A stretch of 64,000 nt of DNA from Lytechinus variegatus (lineage: Eukaryota; Echinodermata; Echinoidea; Temnopleuroida; Toxopneustidae): the NCBI RefSeq assembly GCF_018143015.1, contig NC_054740.1:41061180-41125179 (forward strand), written 5' to 3'. Both the position numbers and the translations under genes were made by a program. Below are positions 13,901 through 25,900 of this stretch, piece after piece (position 1 is the stretch's first letter; each line of letters starts with the position of its first letter). A model generated the notes under the pieces. It was not told the DNA's origin, searched no databases, and worked only from the letters and a program-made list of their open reading frames with translations.

Positions 13901-16900
13901 ATGGTTGGATTCGTGCCCAAGTAGTTGTCATGGAGTACTGTGAGTACCAGTAAATGGACATAAATAGTGTACCTATCTAACACATATAGTAAAAATCAAT
14001 CAAACCTCTATGGAAAATGGTACCCTCCTATATACCGTGAGTGACACGACATCCAAAACGTGAGTGACACGACAAGTGCAAAACTACAACATTTATCTCA
14101 ACATTGAAAGTAGTTTTTGCATGATGTAGAAGAGTAAAATACCATTAACCAAAATTAAGCTCAATTACATAATAACTGCTTTCTTTTAAGTTCATAATAT
14201 GTCATCCTGATGTTTTATTCTTGGTTTATGGTCATATTTGCCCATCAACTCACATTCCCTATACCATACCACATTGTCACACTAGGGCTTCTACCACTCT
14301 CCTCTTTAGAGGAGGGGGCACTTGAAGGAGGTGTTATGAGGTCTTGGCATTGACATCAACTCAAACATTCTTTTTGTGGCCTGATATTATTCAAAACTTT
14401 AACTCTTTCTCCCTATCTGTATATGGAAGTTTACAAGTTTATACAATTCAGCATCCACAACGGATGGAATAATTTTTCCTTGTAAGAAAGATATTCTCAA
14501 TAGCCACTCACATCATCTGGCATGGTCTGGTAGCCAATGATGTCATGTATGACTCCCTTTTCTTGAAGTATTGGATTACAACATTATCCTCCTTTAATAT
14601 TTTAGGCATTGTCCAAATAGGACATGGCAGTTTATGTCTTTTTTGGTCCCAAACCACAATCATGTTGCTGCACACTTCAGATGGACTATCAGCAAATCGC
14701 CTTGAGAAAATTGGAAATTCAACTCAACAAGCATAGGTTTTCTCCTGAACACTGCTTGTATGTGGACCCTCCCAAGGCAGTACATGTAGGCACTGTACCA
14801 AAATTCAGAGCTATGCTTTTTGCTGGAATTTGTAAGCGCCTTTTCATTGCTAATTATTTGATCATATACCATACCACGGGAATCCAGGGAAAGCCACAAG
14901 GTGAAAGACGCAGTCAGTACCTGATTCTTGCAGTCTGCTACTATTACATAACAACTACAAGTCATTAGCCTTTCCTTTTCTAAGCCCTTGGATGTCACAC
15001 TAAAATCCAATTCAGCATCCCAACCAGGCTCCCTTTACACCTCAATAGCTTTTTCCCCTCGAGGTCCAGCTCTGTTCTTATCAGGGTACCCCCCCCAAAA
15101 AAAATTGATTTACTGGTACATGGCAACCCATCCAAAGTTGCTCAAATCAAAATGCGGTCTCGGTTGGGACTTGTTGGGACCTACATGAACATGCATCATT
15201 TTGTTGTAATGAATATGTGTAAATGCAAATCTGCTCTGAACACACATCGGCCCACTTACGGTAGTTTGCTGTTCAGACCCTACATGTAGTTAATCACTAG
15301 CGGTATGAATGGTGGCCGAACAAATAATGATTTTGAACTTGACATGTAGCTGCTTCAAGCAATATTCAAAATGTTCTATCAAATCTCAGTACATTCTCAC
15401 CTGAAATGTTTGTTTCTTGCAAATTTGTTTATTTCATGTCCTGGAATACAAGCTTTATGGCAAATGAAAAGGTTGATTTAATCAATCAGAAGGAAAAGAA
15501 AAATATTTTCTTTTCCGAATTTGAAAAAATGTTTGGTGTTCATGGTGATCTCTTATATCTTACCACTAAAATTTCTGCAAATTTAAAAAAAGGATCCATG
15601 ACTTTTCTAGCTGAGTATAACAAAGAAATAACATTACTCAAAACAAAGGTGAACTTTCTGCTTATTTCTGTAAATGGAGACAGAGAATGTTCGAGTAATA
15701 CCTATGACTTGAACCATCACCAACCCTTTATGCATTGTAAATATGTCCATTGCTTGAGTATAGTGGTTTTTCTCTTGATACATTCATAATTTTGTGTTGA
15801 TTATGTTGTTATATTCTTAATCACAGTACATTCACCAAAATATGAATTAGGATCCGAGTCTTCACACCAATGGAAAATTGTCAGGATTTTTTAAACCAAG
15901 GCAACCACGGAGAGGAGAGAAAATAGATGAACTCAATGTCAAATTCAATATTTCCATAAATAAAAAGGAGTAAAATTAGGAAGATGGAGGAAATTATTAG
16001 CCTAAAATAGGCCTAAATGATGTCAGGAACAACATTTTGACTGTATCCCTGGTAAAACGCTTCAAAAATTACTGGATGTCCTTTTTTATACACAATATAA
16101 TACCGTGAGTGACACGACATTGTGAGTGACACGACACAACTTAGACAGTTAATTATAGCTTTACCTTAACACATTGGACCAAGTTACTTTATATACAATA
16201 AGGTACAGATAAACTGTATTTGCTCCAGTACTGGGATAAATTAATTTTCAGAATACACAGCTCTAGAAAACTTTTTGTATTTAAAACGTGAGTGACACGA
16301 CAACCACTTTTGAAAACTTCGAAACCCAATTTTTTTCAGAAAAACACTTCACAGAATTTTTTTTTGCTTTTTAGGAGTTAGATACAATACACAGCTTGTA
16401 TCTTGCCAACAAATGTGCTTCTAATACAAATTTTATATTGTGATAGGCAATATGTGAATTTTAATGCAAAAATCAACATTTTGTAACATTTAATTTCCCT
16501 TGCATAAAATTCACTGTATCTCAAGACATAATTAATAATTTTATGTAAATGAAATGGAAAAATATACTTTAAGATGTCTAGTTTCAAAAAACATTGAAGC
16601 CTAATGATTTCTAGCAAGTTTTAATTTTCACCCCCATGTCCACTTTTGTTTGAAAATGACCACATGAAAAATAAATTACAACTTTATGGAATTAGTAATT
16701 TGGTCACAAAAGTGATATTTTAATGATTTTTTAAAGTGTGTGCTCTGTACAAAATTGGCATACCATAGTCCTAATGTACCTCTAGATTCCCCACAGGCAG
16801 GGTGGTAGCAGTGGACAAGTGCAGCCACCATTAGGGGACTTGCAATGCAAAATCCCCCCGTCGGGGCTCTTCAATTTTTGTCTTTAATGAATAAAAAGTT

Positions 16901-19900
16901 TGAAAGTTAACACAACCAAAATGCAAATTAATATTCCCTCTTGGCATTAACTGCCAAAAAACGGAGAAAAATTAAGTTAAAAGGAACAAAAACAGTGACT
17001 TACTTCGGCTGTCGCGCAAATTCACTTCCCCATTTTATCCTACCTTACTGTGTAATTGACCATACTCACGGGACTAGCGTGATTTATGGTCTAAATATTT
17101 ATCCAAATGAATCGTGAAAAGAGAAATTATGCACTTACCTGACATCTGGGCACAGACCACTCTAGGCAACACCGCAATACTTACCCGTGTTAATAAACTG
17201 AGACACCACTTACGCGCGTTTGGGCCGCCCTAGCTTAGAACTAAGTCTTATTGGCGAGAAGTTTTTAAATTCTACTGATAAAATATGTGTCATTGAAAAC
17301 TATGATAATGTTAAATCGGTACTCACCGGTTCTTTTATTGCATTTTCAGACCACTTCTCACGATTCTTGGAAAATATTCGCGATAAATCTTGTCGCCATA
17401 GACAGCTGTACATCCATCTTTATTTATAAATGGAGCGCCCCTTACGAGAGTCGTTAATGCCGCGGAAAAATTGTTAGGCATTTTGGCCTGTGGTCAAGGC
17501 GTTCTTCTGTTCTATTTTTTCTTTTATAGGTATGAGATCGAAATCACAACGACTATTCACACTATTCCATAATGATTCCGAAAGGAGGTGCAACATCCCC
17601 CACCCACATGGGCGCAAATCCCAGGGGGACACTTCCCCCTAACCCAAAATAGTAGGGGGCACATTATCAAATGTCTCCCTACTATTTTTGTTCTTTTATA
17701 TGTGATGGAAAGAAATAGGCCTACATCATTTAAATCGAAATAAAACATGTATTTTGGACGAGACGACCTTCTTTTGGGGGTGATAAACCTTTTCTTGCTT
17801 TTGTTTGTTTTTGTTGTGTTTTTTTTTTGCCTGTTTTCCAGCCCCTGGTCCCCTACCTTAGATTTCCGCCCTTGCCTCCCACTACTCTTGATATTGTTTG
17901 CGAATCTGTTTTGTAAATTAAAGGGGAATTTCACCCTGATAAAAAGATGATGAAAATATGAGAAAAATCATTTCAAAATATCGGTGAAGGTTTTATTTGA
18001 CAAAAAATGGAGTTAATAGAATTTAGAATGCTTGATTTGTGACGTCTATAACGAGCAGTTGCTCTATCCTAAATGAATTATAAAATGCCCAAATTTCCCA
18101 TTTTTAATGGTCTGTAACGACCCACTTTTTTTCTTTTTGAAACAAGTATGAAGTTATCTATTGATAAACTAAATGTACCATAAAAATCATTATCATGTAT
18201 TTCTTGACATTTCATTTACTTTTTTACAGGCCATAATTATATCTGATATAGCTGCTTGCAAAGGCCTACGCCATCACAAAAACAATCTTACCTTTAAAAA
18301 AAAAAAATTGGTGGGGGATGGAATTTCCTTGAACGCATGTATACCAATTTTTTATTTCTTTCAGCTATTTTCATAATAAACTTAAAATGAATTCAACGTT
18401 GCACTACTTAATTTTTTTCAAAGACACCAAATACCAAAATTACATCTCGTCATCATCATCACCGCTACCACTATCATTATCATCACCATCATCACCACAA
18501 CCATCATCATCACCAAGATAATTTTCATCATCAATCATCATTGCCATCATCATCTTTCTTTCTTTTTCCTTTATTTTTTCCCCCATCCCTTTTTTTTTCT
18601 TCCAATATTCCTCCTTTTTTTTAGAGCGGCACACCACCACGCTCCCTCACTGATTATCCGCCTCTATATGCTTGGTGTTGTATAAATTGGCGGATACCTC
18701 ATAAAATGAAATAAAAGAGAAAATAAGGAAAGGGAAAAAGTAAGAAGAAAAAGAAGATGAGAAGAAAAAAAGAAAGCCAAACAAACGAGACAAAACAATG
18801 TCAAAATTTCGTAATAGAGTCTTCTACGTCAGTTTAATAATGATGTTTTCATTGAAATGAGAACAAAAAAGAATTGAAACAATGAAGTAAAAAGGACTAC
18901 ATCATAGTGTAAAGAAATAGAGGGAAGCTCCGAGACAATAAACAGGTTGAAAAAGAAAAAAATAAGAAAACACAAAGCACTCCGAAAAAACACGAGCATA
19001 ATAACAAATTGGGAATAAGCGAGGACAAGCAGCTGAGGGACCCCCCCCTCAACTCTCTCTCTAGTTATCTATCTATCTATCAAACTCGATTATATAAGAG
19101 AAGAAGTTACTAATCAAAATATTACGAGCAAAAACACGAGCTGATATTTTTTTATAAATATTCAAAATTGATAGAGAGACGCAATCGAATCGTTCGATTG
19201 CGACAAATGATCTGAGAATTTAGTGTTTTTAGGAATTCATTAAAAACATAAAGTTGTATCCCAACATTAAAATATGGCAGGCGCAACGCATGAGCTCAAA
19301 GCTTTCTAGGCCTACACCGATAACAAAATTTGACATTTTAAGTATTTTTGGTAATCATGAAAAAGATTGATATTCATGAAAGAAAGCTCAAATCCCGAGG
19401 AGGAATATTTTTATGAATTGACTTTAAAAAAACTGTGGTAAGCCCCATTTAATATTTGATTATACATGTAAGTCGAATAAAACAGTAAAAGCTGAAAAAC
19501 GTTCGCGTGATATTCGGCAAGCCCCCCCAAAAAAAAAAAAAAAAAATAAAATAAGAAAAGGGAAAGTCATTTTGTCCACGTAATATTTGGCAACCCCCCC
19601 TCCAAAAAAAATAAAAAATGAAAGGTTTTAACTATAATAATGATCGAAGGTAATTTTGTCTCGCATAGAATTGGACAAATGAAAAAAAAGATTGTCACTA
19701 AAAAAATGAAGGTAATTTTGACCCACGGAAAATTTGGCAAGCCCCTCCCCCCAAAAAAAAATGAAAAAAAAGTTTTAACATGCAAAAAAAGGGCTAAAAA
19801 GAGAAAGAAGAGACAAGAATATGAACGAAATATCCCCACTACAAATAATGCTGTGATCATCATAAGGGAGGGGTCACATTACTAGTATGAACAACGTATT

Positions 19901-22900
19901 TAATTCTAAAATATTTACTGTAAATCTCAATAGGGGGATCGGGCAGAAATGCTCACCCCCCCCCCCCCAGTTCCGCCACTGATTCCAATCAATAATGACT
20001 TTTATCAACAATACTGATACTTTGAAATCAAGATACTGAAGATTGAAACGCTTAACATACATTATGAATGTCTGACATAAAGATAATCTACTGATCACCT
20101 GACCGATCAGCTGACCAGTTCGCATATCACTTCGGAGTTGATCACTCGTCGCAGCTGTGTGGAACGCTCACCGAAAATCAACAAAAAGGGCCTGAAATGT
20201 AAGTTTAATAATAATAATCCATTTTAATTTCAACTAATTTTATAAAGTATTAAATATCTCCCACCAAATGAAAGTCATATCGCATAACTCCAATTTGTAT
20301 TAAGGCGTAAATTTACCAAAGTCTAGGGTTTGAAATCAGAACGGCATTGTCCAACCCATATTTTGGGTAATGTCGCCTATGAGGTCCATACATGTTAATG
20401 TTTGGACCTCATTGGTACTAGGAGTGGGCACAGCCTGGAACCTCAAAAACAAGTTCTCTCCTACCCCCGTTTCGATCGGCCATTTTGTTGCAATTCTTAA
20501 CAAAAATGGCTGATCGAGACGGGGGTAGAAGGAGAGGACTTTTCGTTTTTTTAGGTTCCAGTCTGTGCCCAGATGTCAGGAAAACTGCCACTCGTTAGAC
20601 CTTCATCCATACAATCATGGTAAGTGCATAATTTCTCTTTTCACAATTTATTTGGAGAAATATTTAGACCATAAATCACGCTAGTCCCGTGAGTATGGTC
20701 AATTACAAGGTAAGGTCCTGGGCTCCCGCCCGCTACGCGGGCCAGAGTTCCCTGGGTTAGGCCATGGGTAGCCTGGAGGCGTCTGGGGAGTGAAAGTGAT
20801 ATACTGTACGTATGGTCACTCCCCACTGACGCCTGGGACCCCTACCTATATTCCCCCACGTACGGGAACAAAACCAGAAACTTTCGCCCCCGAGAATTCT
20901 ACTTTCCCTCTAAAGTCTAAAAGATCTAGCCCTAAACATGTCAATATCAACATCAAATCTTAACCTGAGGTTAAGTTTTTGAAATGACGTCATAAGTCAT
21001 AACTTAGAAAGTATATGGACCTAGTTAATAAAACTTGGCCATAAGGTTAATCAAGTATTACTGAACATCCTATGAGAGTTTCATGTCACAAGACCAAGGT
21101 CTAAGGTCATTTAGGGTCAATGAACTTAGACCATGTTGGAGGAATCGACATCGAAATCTTAACCTGAGGTTAAGTTTTTGAAATGTCATCATAATATATG
21201 GACCTAGTTCATGAAACTTGGATATAAGGTTAATCAAGTATCACTTAACATCCTGCATGAGTTTCAAGTCACATGACCAAGGTCAAAGGTCATTTAGGGT
21301 CAATGAACTTTGGCCGAATCGAGGTATCTGTTGAATTACCATCATAACTTTGAAAGTTAATTGGTCTAGTTCATTAAACTTGGACATTAGAGTAATCAAG
21401 TATCACTGAACATCCTGTGCGCGTTTCAGGTCACATGACCAAGGTCATAGGTCAATGAACTTTGGCCAAATTGGGTGTATCTGTTGAATTACCATCATAA
21501 CTTTGAAAGTTTATGGATCTGATTCATGAAACTTGTACATAAGAGTAATCAAGTATCACTGCACATCCTGTGCAAGTTTCAGGTCACATGATCAAGGTCA
21601 AAGGTCATTTAGGGTCAATGAACTTTGGCAGAATTGGGGGTATTTGTTGAATTACCATCATAACTTTAAAAATATGTTGGTCTAGTTCATAAAACTTGGA
21701 CATAAGAGTAATAAAGTATCACTGAACATCCTGTGCACATTTTAGGTCACATGACCAAGGTCAAAGGTCAATGAACTTTGGCAATAATGGGGGTATCTGT
21801 TGAATTACCATCATAACTTTAAAAGTATGTTGGTCTAGTTCATAAAACTTGGACATAAGAGTAATCAAGTATCACTGAATATCCTGTGCAAGTTTCAGGT
21901 AACATGATCAAGGTCAAAGGTCATGTGAGGTCATTGAACTTTGGCCACATTGGTTGTATTTGTTGAATTACCATCCTTTCTTTGGTCTAGTTCATAAAAC
22001 GTGGAAATAAGAGTAACCAAGTATCACTGAACATCTTGTGCGAGTTATAGTAGTTTTCAAAGTCTGCACTGGTGCTATGTTGAATCGCGTGATGCAGGTG
22101 AGATGGCCAGAGGCATTCCACTTGTTTTAATGAATTCTTCTTTAAAAATGAAATCAATATGGCAGAAATGGTGGAAATGAAGTTGGACCCCATGTACATG
22201 TTTTAGGGCTAGATCTTTTAGAGGGAAAGTAGAATTCTTGGGGCGAAAGTTTCTGGTTTTGTACCCGTACGTGGGGGAATATAGGTAGGGGTCCCAGGCG
22301 TCAGTGGGGAGTGACCATACGTACAGTATACAATGTATGACTTTCACTCCCCAGACGCCTCCAGGCTAGCAATGGGGGGCAGTGACAACTTCATCATCAT
22401 GTTCATTATTTAGGCTATTCTGATTCCCACTCATTCATTCATTCATTCAATGAACAAGGTTATGATATAATCTGGATAGGGTGTCTGAAGCCCCACTGAA
22501 AAATGTCAGCATAAAACAGGCTGATTTAGGGGAAAATATTAAATATGGCACATTTTTGGGGGAAGTTCAGGCTGCTAGAAAAATGTGATCTGAATTGATT
22601 ATTAACTTGTGTTTGGGCTTTGGCATGTATGGAAAGAGAAAATTCAGGGGCTTCTTTTGACAGTAAGGACAAGTCTATTTGATCATTATAAATATGGATT
22701 TAGAGATAACTTGCAAACCCTTATTTGTGTATGAGTTGAGATTGCCATTTCCCCATGTGTTTTCTATGGGAAAATGAAATGTCTGTTTTGCACATTTTTT
22801 TCCACTTTGTTGCAATTTTTCATTGTGATCTGATTTCCAAATCTTTATAGAAATCATACCATCAGAAAGAGCATAAAAAATCCTATTGGACTCTTTATGA

Positions 22901-25900
22901 ACAAGTTTTTGGCGTTAATGATGAATTTATAAAAGCTCTCGGAAGCTAAAAATTTTGAATTGTGTATGTCTATTTCTTAACTACACAGTCTATGGCAGAG
23001 AAATGCTGAAAATTGACCGAATTTCATTCTTCTTTTTTGCAGCCAATAATTGGATTTTTTTCAAAATGTTACATTTCCGTCAATGTGAAGGTCATTTCTC
23101 TTAAAATTCACAAAGAAAATGTGATATATTCTTGAAATTAGAAAAATATTTTTTTTTTCTCCAGACACCTACCTTGTTCTCAGTTACATCTCTATAGATG
23201 TGTGGCAAAATAAGGTTGACAATATTTGGCTAATTTTCTCTTTTTTTGGACAAAACTAGTTTTGAACAATGGCAAGGGGAGAAAAGAAACTTGTCGTGTA
23301 GTACATTTAAGAATGGATTTGGTCATTTCTAACACATAATGAATCAAGGACAAGTGGAACTTTGAATTCTCTTTTATTTAATTGATACAAAATGCAACCG
23401 AGGTTGAGATCAAATATGTCATGTAAATTAAGGAAGTTGCTTTCATAAAACAAAATATGAAAACCAGTTTCTTAATTTACATGACATATTTGATCTCAAC
23501 CTTGGATCTACTGTGTGTGCAGTTCAATAGCAGGTACATGTATGTTCATGTATCCTATGCACGCAAGTCCCCTGCCAGTGCGGGTCCCTGTAATTATGGG
23601 GATTGAGTTGAAGTCATTTTCATCCGTTATTTGGAAGTTGGAACCGTCCAATGTTTGGGGACCTTACTCTACAGAAGGTTCAGTTCTGGACGAGGGATCT
23701 TCTGTTCCTCTACGTCCAGCTCCTGGTGATAAATAATGACGTCTGAAGAATTAGCATGGTCCAGGGGAGGAACCTGTCTGCGTATAGACAAAAATTTCTT
23801 TAAAGGACAAGTCTACCCCCCAAAAAGTTGTTTTTAACAAAAGGAGAAAAATCAAACAAGCATCAAACGCTGAAAGTTTCATCAAAATTAGATGTGAAGT
23901 AACAAACTTATGACATTTTAAACTTTCGCTATTTTACAAAACAGATATATGCCCATACTGGTCTAAATGACGTCTTCCACTTACTATTTTTTTGTATTTT
24001 ATTATATGAAATATTCTAGTATTTTACTTATTGTAAAGTAAAATAACGATTAATTCCTCCCTGAACATGTGGAATTGGCATTGTTGAGGGACATCATCGA
24101 CTGTCTCATTTGCATGGCACTGAGTTGTGCCTATCATTATTTTGTGAAAGATTGCGAAACTTTAAAATGTCATGACTTTCTTTTTACATCCGATTAAGAT
24201 GAAAATTTCAGTGTTATGCTACATGTATTTTAAGTTTTCTCTCTATATTTAATCAACATTTTTCTGGGTTGGACTTGAACTTTAAGGTTGGTAGAAACTA
24301 GTCTACATTGGTAAACATCATTTTATTTTGTCATCACCAACCATGAAAGGTTTCTGTATCTTGTGATATATTAGTGGGTGGACTTACAGAAAATACAACC
24401 ACTCTCTGCCGAGTATTGTACATGTGGGCAAAAAGTGACCTGCTAGTCCAAAAATTGGCGGGCTCTATGTACCTCTGCAACAAAATGGGAATTAATAAAG
24501 TCAACGATTTTTTTTTAATGGAATTCTTTACTCATTTTTGTTTTAATTCCCAGTGTTCTCTACTTCTTATTGCATTAACTTTCCTACTACATGATAATGT
24601 GAGTGTTATACATGAATGTATTTATTTCCCCTTTTTTTATTTTTCTGTCTGTATCTCATTTCCTTTTCCTCTCTATCTCCCTCATCTGTCTGTTTGTCTG
24701 TCTGTCTCTCATTTCCTTTTTCATCTCTCTCTCCCTCATCTGTCTGTCTCTCATTTCCGTTTCATCTCTATCTCCCTCATCTGTCTGTTTGTCTGTCTCT
24801 CATTTCCTTTTCATCTCTCTCTCCCTCATCTGTCTGTCTGTCTCTCATTTCCTTTTCATCTCTATCTCCCTCATCTGTCTGTCTGTCTCTCATTTCCTTT
24901 TCATCTCTATCTCCCTCATCTGTCTGTTTGTCTGTCTCTCATTTCCGTTTCATCTCTATCTCCCTCATCTGTCTGTCTCTCATTTCCGTTTCATCTCTAT
25001 CTCCCTCATCTGTCTGTTTGTCTGTCTCTCATTTCCTTTTCATCTCTCTCTCTCTCCCTTCATCACTCTTACTCCCAATGCAGGTGGACATAGGCACATT
25101 GCTGCTTCTGTAATTGGTGGAGTGATAGGTTACTTCATTGGTCGTTTTGAAAGCAGAGCCCTAGCAGAGAAAGAATTCTACATCCAGGACTACGTAAACA
25201 GGCATCCAGAAGACTTCACAAAAGGTTAATACAATTTTTGTTAAATATTTAAAGGGAGTACCCAAGGCTGAAAATTATAAGAATTGAACAGGGAAGTAAA
25301 ATCAGACAAATAAAAGTTATGACCTATTAAAATTTTGCATTATTTTGATTCATTTCTCTGCATGTCTTCATGAATATGCAATGACTCCACCTATTCTTTT
25401 GTATTCTATTATTTGAATTATGATTATATTCAAATTTTGTCCTCCAAAAAACAGAAAAAATGGATTGACTCACTGCTGCAACTTATTTTCTTACATGGGA
25501 AACATATCATGCACAAATGATGAAAATATTAAATAATTCTGATTTCATGTAAGAACAGTGGGGATGTGACATCACCCCTGCTATAGTTTGTTATTCATGA
25601 CAGCCTGCCTATAACTGTTTTCACAAAATATTGTTAATTCTAAAATTCAATAACTTTGTTATTTGTTTTAGATTTAGATGAAATTTTGGCATTTTGCTCA
25701 GTGAATTCATCTTATTTCTCTTTATTGATTTTTAGTCCAGAGTACCTCGTCAATGACAACATCCCCAAATTACATGTTGATCATACAGTAGCTTGATACA
25801 TTGTTGCTGTGCAAGTGTTTTACTTAAAATCAGAGGGTCATGTATTCAAATCTCACTGAGACACTACTGTTGTTTTGGGAAGATGTTTTTTGCATTTAAA

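Noticed and set aside
14624-14968. 114-codon frame inside the seven-word block
   Set aside because: No recognisable domain, overlapping frames of equal length on the other strand, and no splice sites that fit. It was kept only as unexplained sequence.
24374-25229. Long open frames of 165-239 codons on the + strand
   Set aside because: They are the CT minisatellite read in three frames; only the last part (25084-25224) is coding, as NDUFC2 exon 2.
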